Below, piece by piece: positions 21,613 through 32,569 of a stretch of DNA of 64,000 bases (the first letter of the stretch is position 1; the number at the start of each line of letters is the position of its first letter). The DNA comes from Excoecaria cochinchinensis. Its lineage: Eukaryota > Streptophyta > Magnoliopsida > Malpighiales > Euphorbiaceae. A program made the translations under genes and the position numbers. The stretch covers positions 4,092,001 to 4,156,000 of the forward strand of contig CANTUQ010000003.1 of NCBI GenBank assembly GCA_947683425.1, given 5' to 3'. Under the pieces are notes generated by a model. That model was given only the letters and a program-made list of their open reading frames with translations, had not been told where the DNA came from and made no database searches.

Positions 21613-22579
21613 GTTTTAAGGACATTTTGATAAAAAGGCATGTTTTATGAGTTTTGTTAGCATGTAGTGCATGTATGTTATTAGGGTGTGCATTAGTTGG
21701 AAATGCATTGTGTGTGTGTGAAGCATGGGATTAGGGTGTGAGTGAGCAAGTTCCACCAATAGGAGGTTGACATGTGTATTAGGTTAGGGAAAAAGAATTA
21801 AGAAAAGAAGGAGGAGAGAAAGGGAAATCAAAAACTCATTCCCGTTTTTCCCCTTCTACCTCCATCTCCTTCTTCATTTTTTCCCTTCCCTAGTTAATAC
21901 TAGCTGGAAATCAAGCTTTGGTAGTGGAAATTGGTCACTCTTACTTCTAATTTGGTAAGTTTGTGTCTTTGTCTTACTTTGATTTATGTTCTTTGTCTCT
22001 TTCTTTATAACTTCTGGGCTTAGATTGATTTAGGGTTTGCTTTGTTTTGTGTGTTCTTTGGTTGTGATGTTAGTTGAGCCTCCCCGTGACCCTAAGGGTA
22101 AGGAGAAGGTTGGTTGCAGTGGATCTAAGTGAATAGGAGCTAAGGAGTTACAGGTTTGGGATTATTCTTATATGTGTTGGGTGTTTGATGATTTTGTGTG
22201 GTTTGAATGCTGAATATTGGTATGATGTTTATGTGTATTTGGTATATGGGCTTTGATGTTTTTAGTATGTTGAGCCTAGAATTTAGTTGGGTGAGTTTAA
22301 GATTGTGATTTTAGTGAATCATGTATGTATGAGAATTGTTAAGTGTGATTTCTTAAGGTTAGAATTAATTAGATGATTATGTATGTTTTTGCATGATTGG
22401 CTTTGTATCTCAGGTAGGAAAGGTAAGTGTGAGGTTGATGTTATGGTTTAAATGTGTGAATTGTGATGTGTGTGGTTTTGGGTTCGGAATTGGAGTGATC
22501 GTTTGCGATTTCTAGAATTTCCAGAAGTCACAAGGAGGTAAGGCCTAGGCTCACTGCCGTGTGGATCGAGGAAACATTC

Positions 22580-22895
22580 ATAAATTACAAGGCCATGGTT
22601 TTACACGGCGGTAAGGGAAGGAGCATACCACCGTGTAAAACGCTACTGCCCGGATACGTTTTTGAGCTATGTGTTTCACACGGCGGTATGGGTTTCCCCT
22701 TGCAGCCGTGTGAAACGCCTCTATTTGGAGCTATGTAAGACATCTTGCACGGTGGTAAGGAACGTTCCATACCGCCGTGTAAAATGTCTCTGTCCAGCTG
22801 TGTTGGACATGTTACACAGTGGTATGGACTAAGCCATACCCCCGTGTAAACTGTATTACACGGCGGTATGGATTGACCATACCACCGTGTAAAAC
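22580..22895. repeat. Cluster of five palindromes, TTACACGGCGGTATGG type
   Basis: Five inverted repeats follow one another. Each has an arm like TTTTACACGGCGGTAAGG or TTACACGGCGGTATGG, a centre of about 8-15 bases, and an arm like CCATACCACCGTGTAAAA. Both arms vary together. The cluster lies in the first half of the Tekay-1 3' LTR, in the same place as palindromes of other sequence in the other LTRs. Confidence 0.88.
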
Positions 22896-23188
22896 ATTAC
22901 TGTCCTCCTTATATGTAGATTTTCTACTTCTTTCCTTTTTCACTTGTGTTTGGTTTCAATTATTAATTAGTGTTATTTTATTTATCTAACATCATTTAAT
23001 TGTGTGTTTTGCTATGCTAAAGTAGTATGTGTTATATGTAATAGTATAGTGAGTTAGGCTCAAGTATGAACTCTATATGTGATGAATATTGGAATGTAAA
23101 TTGTGCTATGCATGACCTGCTAGAGTCTAGTAAGTGGATAGTTAGGCATGCCTAATAGAGTCTTTTAGCTGCAGCCTCAGTTCAGTTC

Positions 23189-23682
23189 GGACCCCGATCA
23201 GGTCCCCGTTTGGTTCCTCGCGAACCCCTCAATGTCGGATCTTGTTTAAGGTCCCCTCAGTAAAATGTTTTGAAAATGATAAAGTAAAATGGTTTCCGAT
23301 TCGTACCCGTAAGGTACTGTCAGTTATCGATTCATACCCGTAAGGTACTGTTTGTATACTCGTTATCCACTATTATGAGCCAGCAGGTGTTATATGTTCT
23401 GTCTACTATGTATTACTCCGACATGATTATGCGAATGTGATATTCAAATGAGTTTAATAATGAGATGTATATTCAGTTAATATGATTATGAACATGAGTA
23501 TGTGATGCGAAATTTATGGCTTTAATATGCAAGCATGTTCATATTTGATGTTATGTTATGGATATTTGCATTTGCCATTATGAATGTGTTATGCCTTGAC
23601 GACCATTGTGAGTGGTCGTCCATATCATATGTGTGTTTCCCCACTAAGTGTTTATCGCTTAGCACGGTGTTCTTACCCGTGT
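23189..23682 (+). promoter_or_regulatory. Chain of conserved short hairpins in the Tekay-1 LTR
   Basis: In order: GGACCCCGATCAGGTCC (23189-23205), GGTTCCTCGCGAACC (23212-23226), GGATCTTGTTTAAGGTCC (23237-23254), GTACCCGTAAGGTAC (23303-23317), GACGACCA/TGGTCGTC arms (23598-23620), and the double hairpin CTAAGTG..CGCTTAG with CACGGTG..ACCCGTG (23639-23682). The same series is found in other LTRs of the window with compensating base changes. The function is unknown. Confidence 0.75.
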
Positions 23683-24085
23683 AGCTGCGGAGGATATTTT
23701 TGCTTTGGGAGAGTCGCCGCCAGTCAAGCCAACACAGGAGGGTCAGTGTTAGGGCTTTAGTCTTCTGTAGTAGGATGATTCTTTTTTTAATAAAACTCTC
23801 TTATATCTTTATAGCTTCCGCATATGTATTAATCTTTTGGGATATGTAATCTTTTGTATTTTCAGCAAGTTGATCAGAACAGTAATGTAATAGATATTGT
23901 TATATTAATGCATGATCAGCTGTTCCCTATTTTGTTTGCAAAGTTTTTAATTACCCTGTGTTTATTTATGTATGCTTTAGATGATTGTATGATTTGTACT
24001 GTACTTGTGTGGTGGCACCTTGACTCATACGGCATCTCACTCCTTATCGGATGGGATCGCCTATGTATGGGTAGGGGGTGTTACA

Positions 24086-25729
24086 GATCATGTATAGGAT
24101 GATAAGGTGCTCAAATGTGATAAATGGAATAAGGATTTAAAGCCTTGAATTTGATTTGAGAAATTGAGTAGTTAGCACCACTGTGTTTTGGTAAAACACA
24201 GCCGTGTTTTGGAATTTTTGCATAGGTCACGGTGACAACCAAAATGATTGCCACCATGAGGTATCTAAGGATTGCATTCTACTGGATGAGTTTGGTATGT
24301 CATGGTGACAACCAAAATGGTTATGACCGTGAGATACCATAGATTACAATCTTCTTAGAAGTGTTAGGTATGTCACGGTGACAACCAAAATGGTTGTGAC
24401 CGTGAGGTACCCTATTTTGCTTAAATAATCACTTATGTCATGCACATGTATGCACATTATTTCAATCATGTCTAATGTCATCCACTAAGGATTATTACAT
24501 GTCTAATGTTATGGATTAACATGATGAATTAATGTGATAGTATGATATGGCTAATGAACATAGGCTTGCTCTATATATTATGAGTATGTGTAAGTGAATT
24601 TAATAGGAAATTATGAGCGTGACGGAAACTCTATGTGCATTTATGCATGATGGATTATACTATGATAATTACTACAAAACTATGTGTACATTCTATTATG
24701 TAAATGAATGAAGAAATGTTAATCAGAATTAACAATATAAGCATGTGAGTCAAGTAGTGGATAGATAGGCATGCCTATAGGGTATAAGTGCTGCAGCCAA
24801 ATGCGTTTGATTCCTTTGGAATCATCAATGCGATACGAATCCATATTGGATTCCTCAATGTGAATTTGCTTATATCTTACTGATTATTACCGCACCTTCG
24901 GGTACTGATGTGAATGTGTGCTATCTATAGATACTAATGCGATTACTATACCTTTTGGTACTGATGCGATACCTGTTATCCGCTTCTTTGAGTTGCAGAC
25001 AAGAAAACTATAATGATTGTGTTAATAAATAAGAAATGATAATCTTGTGTTATATACATATTGATAAGAATGCGATGTGCATGTGAAGAATAAGTGACAA
25101 TGTGAATCCTAATGTGATTATTCAACATGTATACCTATATATTAAGTATGAAGGATGATAGTTAGCATGAACCTTGTTGTGCTTATAATATGGAAGTTAT
25201 GTATTGGTTTGACTAGAAAGTGATCATTGTGCTTTAACCCTAATTTTTGGATATCATGTTGAATGCATGGATTATGAGGAGAGGGATTGTGCAAGTTGAT
25301 TGATATGTGATTCTTGGACATTATGTTATTATATTTTGTTCCCCACTAATCATTATCGCTTAGCATGATGTTTTATCTATGTAGGTATCTGAAGATAGCT
25401 TTTGGGTAGGCAATCTTGCATCATCAACGGCCAACACATTAGGAATCCGCTATTTATGTAGATTATTTTGTAATAAGTACAAAAGTGTATCGTTAGTAAG
25501 TATGTGTAATGAACTAAGTTTTGTATTAGTAAAGTTGTATTCTTTAATGCGAAACTGTTGTAAGTCTATGAGTGTTTTGTAATGCAATGCATGGATTCTC
25601 GGTTTGTAATCTAGCGTTAATGTTGAAAGATGAACTTTGTTTGTAAAACTATTTGATGCGCATGTATTTGTGTTGTAACACTCCATAATCACCATAGTAA
25701 ATCTCTATAGGTGGTTAGGGGGTGTTATA
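24086..25729 (+). mobile_element. Right part of a Tekay-type LTR into which Tekay-1 inserted
   Basis: The sequence starts inside an LTR and ends GGTTAGGGGGTGTTATA at 25729, resembling LTR ends GGGGTGTTACA. It has its own palindromes (24228-24410), the GCATGCC-containing conserved block (24760-24790), altered hairpins such as GATTCCTTTGGAATC (24810) and a decayed double hairpin at 25341-25385. There is no coding content. Confidence 0.7.
24228..24410. repeat. Three palindromes of GGTGACAACCAAAATGG type
   Basis: Three units at about 24230, 24300 and 24370 have arms like TCACGGTGACAACC and GGTTGTGACCGTGAGG around AAAAT. Relatives of the pair at 2145-2255 by sequence and position in the LTR. Confidence 0.82.
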
Positions 25730-25824
25730 AAGAATAGGGCAGTACTTATGGAGAATCAAGCTGAAATAAGAAGAAGGGGAAGAATAGGGAAGCACTTATG
25801 AGGTTTGGGAAATTTATATGCTTT

Positions 25825-25825
25825 G

Positions 25826-25856
<31 letters not shown>

Positions 25857-25955
25857 TGTATGTATGTATGTATGTATGTATGTATGTATGTATGTATATA
25901 TGTATGTACATATATATGTATGTATGTATGTATGTATATATGTATATATGTATGC
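25825..25955. repeat. (TATG)n microsatellite
   Basis: About 30 copies of TATG with a few TATA and ACAT variants. The ORF across it (MYVCMYVC) is a repeat artefact. Confidence 0.95.
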
Positions 25956-27554
25956 ATTGATGAGTTGTTGTTTTGATATGTGTTTGTTAAAATTGGATTG
26001 TTTGTGTTAATTTGGTTGTGTGGATTCGCTTGGGTTTAGAGAGCTTGAGTTTTTAGGGGAAACTCTACCCAGATTTCAATAGACCTCTGGTGATTGTTTT
26101 AACTATAAGTGAAGTTTTATATGTCCAAATAGTATGAGACTAGTTCCGTTAGAAATCTAAGACACATATCTACAAATGTATTAGAAATAGCCTTGAGCTA
26201 ATTTTAGCTCTAAGTGCTTCGAAATTGGAGCAGTAAATAGAGGCATCTCTACTTCGGCAGGTTCATTGGAGCAGTTGACGTTGCTTTGATCATATTGGAT
26301 TATTTAGGTGTCAATTTGATCTGACATTTCTGCCATATGAAAGATAACATCCTATAGATCATTTGTTAAGTAGGATGTTTTACCTAAAAATGAGTTTTAG
26401 ATGTCTTTTTAGGCATTGCAAATTTGAAGTGAAAAGTTGTCTTGATAATCTATTTCCCGTGGAGCACCTGATGGAGGCTTCTGTCGTGCTAGATGAGGGT
26501 TTTTCTTATTATTTTGAACCTCATGGCTGGCATGGATCATTTCCCACCATTACCCTCCTCTAATATGTGTATTTTTGAGCGTTTTTCCTCCCGAAACACA
26601 CCGGAACTTATCCAACATGTGTTTAGAGTTTTGTAAAGAACAAATGAATAGTTAAAACTTAAAAATACAAGTGATTGAGGTTACAATTATGAATTATTAC
26701 TAAAGTACTTAAAGACATAATTAGTCAAACATTTTCGGATATACCTGAAAGTGTTATGGCATGAATTGTAATAGGTTTCTAAGCTAATATACTTCAATTG
26801 TTTATTGAACCAGTAGAACTACGGGGTTTTGATTACCAATCCTTGGGATATGAAGGAAGCTTGGAATGCCATTCCAAGTCCAAACCAAATCTTAAAAACT
26901 TATTTGTGCATAAAAGATGATGTATTGACTGAAACTCTGATAATACCTATGTGATTGTACAAAAATTTATGACGGATTTAAATGGATGTAATCATGGTCT
27001 TTTCCTAGTGAATAATTGTGGAAGTAATGTTTGCAAAATTGATATAAGCATTATAAGAACAAGTATGCATATATGTATAGCTGTATTAATGGAGAATAAG
27101 TACGAACCCACGTACAATTGTAATAATTGAGGATTTATATGATTGGAAAGCATGTTTGATTGCATTAAGAGAGTTGTTTTCAACAGTGACAGATTGTGAT
27201 ACTCGGCTTTATCGCGAGCGCGATAGAGGCTGTCTAACTCTTGGTCGCTAGTGCGACCCTTCTTTGGGCTATGAATGTACATTGTTGAGATGCTTTGCAT
27301 GGTTTCTCACTTATGATTTATATATGATGCAAGGTGTAAACTATAATATGTTGTATCATGTATGCTATAATTGGAATGAGTTTTTAAGTATATGTTAACA
27401 CTAAGATATGATTGTAATATAAGAGTGTGTCACAAATAATGTATGTTATATGATAAGCACGTAGTTATAAGTACGTATGAGTGTATTGTAAAGGGGCTGT
27501 GTATTGTAAATGCTTATATTAGTAAGTATGCATGAAAGACTTTGACTAACCAAG

Positions 27555-27555
27555 G

Positions 27556-27611
<56 letters not shown>
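27555..27611. repeat. (TA)n(TG)n microsatellite
   Basis: About 10 TA units followed by about 18 TG units. Confidence 0.95.
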
Positions 27612-27615
<4 letters not shown>

Positions 27616-27867
27616 ATAATATAGATATTATAAATTGGAACAAATATGTGTATAGCCTGCGTCAGTCAATTGTAGATAGATAGGCATGCTTATAGAGTTC
27701 TATAAGCTACAACGCCAATACATTTTGGACCATGATCAGGTCCTCGTTTGGATCCTCGCGATCCCTATGTGTTTAGATCTTGTTTAAGATCCCCCAATGT
27801 GAAAATGTTTTTAAAAGAGAAGAGAAGAAATTGTTTTGTTTGTACCCATGGGTACCAATGTGTTCAC

Positions 27868-30346
27868 TGTAACACCCCCTTCCCATACGTAGGGGAACCC
27901 ATCCGCAATGGAGTGAGAACCCGTATGAGCAGGGGTGTCACCAAGCAAAATGATAAAATAACATTCATCCACATAATATGAACATACAGAAATACAGCGA
28001 AAATCAAACTTTAAAACCAAACTGATCATTCATAGATGGAATAATAATATTCATTACATAACTGCTCTGATATTACCAAAATAATTATATCTTTCAAAGT
28101 TACAAAGCGGAAGCTGAACAAAAAACTAACTACAATGAGAGTTCACTATTACAAAAAGAATCATAATACAAAAAATCTAAGTCCTCACATCCATTCCCTC
28201 TGTGTTGGCTTGACTTGCGGCGACTCTTCCAAAAGCTATACACCTTCCGCACCTGCACGGATAAAACACCCGTACTAAGCGATAACGCTTAGTGGGGAAA
28301 TAAACAACAATAATATGGACGACCATTCACAATGGTCTTCAAGGCAAATCACATACATATTGGCATATGCTGATAATCATATAAGATATAATCATAATCG
28401 AATCACATTCATAAGCATTCAAAGGCTCATAATCATATACATATGCTAACTGATTCAAATGTTCATAATCATAGTCATTCGGATTCACATTCTCATAAAC
28501 ATATCAGAACAAAACACAACACCTACTGACTCACAATAGTGGATAACGAGTGAACGCATGGCGGTACCTTACGGATACGAATCGAAAAGCAACATCACAT
28601 TTTCTCATTCAAAAACATTTTACGGAGGGGATCTTAAACAAGATCCAAACACATTGAGGTTCACGAGGAACCAAACGGGGACCTGATCAGGGTCCAGAAC
28701 AGAACTGAGGGCTGTAGCTACTGAACTCTATTAGGCATGCTTAACTATCCACTTATTTGACTCTAGCAGGTCATGCATAATTCATCAAATCACATTTATA
28801 TAATTCATAAAATTATCCAAACATAATACATCCAATTATATTCATATACTTCATAAAATAGTCCAAGTATAAACCTAAAATTATCACAAGTTCAAAATTT
28901 AAACATGAAGAAAACTCAAATTGAAGCATGGGGTGTCGAGCTCACAACAGAGGTGAAACTGGCCCCAGGTCGCGATCACGGCAGTCTTCGGCTCGTGCAG
29001 AGACAGAAGTACATCTCAATGTCGCGCTCGCGACAGTGAGCAGCCAACAAAGGTTGTTGCGCTCACGCGCAGGAGCACGCTTATGACAGGGGACTGCCCA
29101 AAATCGCTCGATAGTCGAGCGCTCTGTCGCGCTGGCAATAAAGAACTCTCGCTGTAGCCGCTCGGCAGCCCAAATATGCTCAGCCACGCGCAAGGGCTGA
29201 ATTCACCGAGCTCTGTCGCAACCTCGCGATAGTGTCGCGCTTGTGACAGAGTCGTGATTTCCAACTCTTACGTGAAAATCTGCAGAAAATCACACTTCCA
29301 AAACACCCAAACCTCCAATTTCAAACACAAATCAACCCAAACTTCATATTACCTCAAATCAACCTTCCCATCATCATAAATAACATAAAACACATCTTTT
29401 ACAACAATTAACACAATCAAAATCATGAATTAACATAATCAAACCTCTCAAAATTGACAAACCCAGAAATTTCACTAAAGTTCACTAAACTTAAAATTTG
29501 GTTCAATAAGTCATCAATCATGCATCACAACTTAAATCAAACCAAATCCCATAACATTAGCACTAACATAAGCCTCATCAAATCTCAAATTTCCAGAAAA
29601 ATCATTCAACATACCAAATCACAAAAATGCACAAATTCAAATAAATTCCCAAACCTGAAATTCCTATGCTCCGAGTTGCAAGCTCCACTCCCACTTGCCT
29701 TCTCTTTTCCCTTGGGGACCACGAGTAGGCGCTTCTAAACCCAGAAACCCAAGAACCACACAAAAATACAAAAATCCTAAGTTAAGAACACATCAAATAA
29801 AACAAGAGAAAAGATGAAAAAGAAGAGAAAATCCACTAACTTGCCAATAAAGCTCTTGAGAATTACCAAGATCCACCAATAAAATAGCCAAGGAAAGAAA
29901 GAATCAAGGTGTAGCAAGAGGAAGAGGAAGAAAGAAGAAGCAAAGGAGGGAAGGAGGAAGAGAACGGGAGAGCTAGGGCAGAATTCTGCTCTCTCTTTCT
30001 CTCTTCTCTCTTTATATACCCCTTCTTAATTTCCCTTGCCACATGTCACCTTGAGATTGGTGGGTTTTAATAATTCACACCCTACACTCATGCAAGACAC
30101 CACACGCAAGACTAACCCTCACTAATACACACACTACTCCCTGATGAGCATGCACACACTAATAAGACCCATGCACACTCTAACAAGACCCATGCACACA
30201 CATCCTAATATCATATATGCACCCACACTCTAATAAAGCCCACAAAACATATATGTTCCCCAAAATACCCTTAACACATGCCAAAACACTCACACATGCA
30301 CACATACACATGGTTCAAACTACTAGGGGGAGAACGGAGTGTGACA
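27868..30346 (-). mobile_element. 3' LTR of Tekay-2
   Basis: On the + strand it starts TGTAACACCCCC and ends GAGTGTGACA, 2479 bp; in element orientation it is TGTCACACTCC to GGGGGTGTTACA. It holds the double hairpin (28251-28297), the hairpin chain (28560-28690) and a GC-rich palindrome cluster (28940-29255). The first 515 bases match the 5' LTR at 38951, then the two diverge. Confidence 0.9.
28940..29255. repeat. CpG-rich palindrome cluster in the Tekay-2 LTR
   Basis: Degenerate units of TGTCGCGCTCGCGACA type, such as TGTCGCGCTCGCGACAGTG near 29018 and several mutated relatives. It is related by sequence to the cluster at 34477. ORFs rich in Arg, Ala and Ser across it are by-products. Confidence 0.75.
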
Positions 30347-32569
30347 ACTCTCCTCTACTAACAAGAATTTCGTCCTCGAAATTCTCACCTGAACTAAACA
30401 ACTGTGGATACTGAATCCTTATTGTCGCCTCTGGTTCCCAAGTCGCTTCCTCAACTCCATGATGCTGCCAAAGAACCTTAACCAGAGGAACATGCTTACT
30501 CCTTAACTGTCTCACTTTCCAAGCTATAATGGCTTTCGGTTCCTCATTATAAGAATAATCTGGCTGAATCCGAGCGTCCTGAACTGACAACACATGCAAC
30601 GGATCCGATCTATACCGACGAAGCATGGAGACATGGAAAACATCATGCATCTTAGCTAATTCCATCGGTAAAGCCAACCTATAGGCTACAGGACCAACTT
30701 TCTCTAAAACCTAGAAAGGCCCAATGAACTGAGGACTAAGTTTACCTTTCTTGCCAAATCGCAATACTTTCCTCCAAGGTGAAACCTTAAGGAAAACTTT
30801 GTCCTCGACCTCAAATCGAATATCCTTTCTCTTCAAATTGGCATAAGATCTCCGTCTATCCTTAGCCACTTTCAGATTTGACTGCACAACTCCGATCTTC
30901 TCCTCTGTATCTCTAATCATCTCTGGTCCAACAAAAGATCACTCGGTCAACTCTGTCCAACAAACCGGAGTCCTACACAGTCGACCATACAAAGCTTCAA
31001 ACGGTGACATCCCAATGTTTGACTGATAGCTATTATTATAGGCAAACTCCATAAGTCGCACATACTTATCCCAACTGCCAGAAAAATCCAAAGCACAAGC
31101 CTGAAGCATATCCTCTAAAATCTGGATAACCCGCTCGGACTGACCATCTGTCTGAGGATGAAATGTCATACTGAAGTTTAACTTGGTACCCAAAGCTCTC
31201 TGCAATTCTTTCCAAAACTTAGATGTAAATCTTAGGTCTTGATCTGATACTATGGACAACGGCACACCATGCAGTAGAACCACCTCATCCACATAAACAC
31301 TGGCCAACTTATCCATCGAGTAGCCCACTCTTACCGGCAGAAAATGAGCTGACTTGGTAAGCCGATCCATAATCAGCCAAATGGAATCATGCTTCCGCTG
31401 AGTCACTGGCAAACCCGACACAAAATCCATGGCAATGTCATCCCATTTCCACATAAGAACGGATAAAGTAGTGAGCAATCCCAAAGGAACTTGATGCTCA
31501 GCCTTTACCTACTGACAAGTCAGACACTTTGCCACGAATTCCACAATATCTCTCTTCATCCCAGACTACTAGTAGAACTGCTTCATATCCCGATGCATCT
31601 TCTCACTACTAGGAGGCATAGTAAAGACCGTAGTGTGTGCCTCACTCTAAAACTTCTTCCTTAACTCATCACTCTCGGGCACACACAAACGATTTCTATA
31701 CATAAGCACCCCATCCAAAACCGAGAACTCAGACTGCTTACCTTACTGAACCTTTTGCAAAACCCGCTGCAATCTAACATCATCTTTTTGAGCGTCCACA
31801 ATCGACTGTCTTAAGGTCGGCTTCACTCTCAATTGGGCAACCAAAGCCCCATCTGAATCAAATCTCCACTTAAACCGCTTCAATAATAAAGCCAAAACCA
31901 ACTTCCTACTCAAAGCATCCGCAACCACATTGGCTTTGCCCGGATGATAATCCATAATGCGGTCATAATCCTTGAACAACTCTACCCATCAGCACTATCT
32001 CATGTTCAACTCTTTCTGCATGAGAAGATACTTTAAGCTCTTATAATCCGTGAAAATCCTACACTTCTCCCAATACAGATAATGCTGCCAAATCTTCAAA
32101 GCAAAGATCACAACTGCCAATTCTAAATCATGCATTGAATAGTTCTTCTCATGAGACTTCAACTGACGAGATGCATAAGCCACAACTTTACCTTCTTGCA
32201 TCAACACACACCCGAGTCTAACTCCTGAAGCATCACTATATATTGCAAACACTTTACCCGAGATAGGCTAAGTAAGTTCAGGAGCTTTAACTAACAATCT
32301 CTTTAAATTCTCAAAACACACTTGGCACTCATCCGACCACTCAAATCTGACTCCTTTCCTAAACAATCTCGTCATAGGAGCAGCAATGACTAAAAAACCC
32401 TTCACAAACCAACGATAATAGCCTGCCAAACCAAAAAAGCTTCTCACTTCAGGAACATTCCTAGGCGCTTACCAATCCACGATCGCCTAAATCTTTACTG
32501 GATCTACTTGAATACTCTTAGCTGACACAATAAAGAAAGACACCTCTCGAAGCCAAAAGTCACACTTAC
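30315..32569 (-). pseudogene. pol: Tekay-2 pol, 3' half: RT end, RNase H, integrase, chromodomain
   Basis: Reading downward: the RT tail CDFWLREVSFFIVSAKSIQV, then RNase H with IYSDASGVRLGCVLM, HDLELAVVIFALKIW and IFTDYKSLKYLL (catalytic D, E, D visible) and DALSRK. The integrase zinc-finger part contains CLTCQ with a stop after it, and the core has MDFVSGLPVTQRKHDSIW, IVSDQDLRF and DGQSERVIQ (D, D, E). The C-terminal segment has KGKLSPQFIGPF and, after a stop, LHVLSVQDARIQ and the chromodomain IIAWKVRQLRSKHVPLVKVL. It ends FEDEILVSRGELSHS in the LTR. Several in-frame stops and frame changes make it non-functional. The 5' part of pol resumes at 36463 after the solo LTR. Confidence 0.9.

Larger units (their letters stand above)
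19591..24085 (+). mobile_element. 3' LTR of Tekay-1, interrupted by a hAT-like element
   Basis: The LTR starts TATCACACCCC and ends GGGTAGGGGGTGTTACA at 24085. Without the hAT-like insertion (19670-21612 plus one 8-bp duplication) it is about 2.54 kb. It carries five GC-rich palindromes (22580-22895), the hairpin chain (23189-23205, 23212-23226, 23237-23254, 23303-23317, 23598-23620) and the double hairpin at 23639-23682. The end matches the reverse complement of the Tekay-2 LTR start at 27868. The flanking 5 bases are GATCA; the 5' end of Tekay-1 is outside the window, so the duplication cannot be checked. Confidence 0.88.
25730..27867 (+). mobile_element. Partial LTR cut by the Tekay-2 LTR
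   Basis: From about 26030 the sequence aligns by eye with the conserved first half of other LTRs (compare 1740-2100 and 33555-33910), including CCTTGAGCTAATTTTAGCTC. It continues through a small GC-rich palindrome (27190-27260, TATCGCGAGCGCGATA), the GCATGC block (27685) and hairpins GGACCATGATCAGGTCC (27728) and GGATCCTCGCGATCC (27750). It is then cut at 27867 by another LTR in the opposite orientation. The stretch 25730-26030 is undefined apart from a microsatellite. Confidence 0.65.

Noticed and set aside
25798..26010. 70-codon ORF with MYVC repeats
   Set aside because: It is a translation of the TATG microsatellite.
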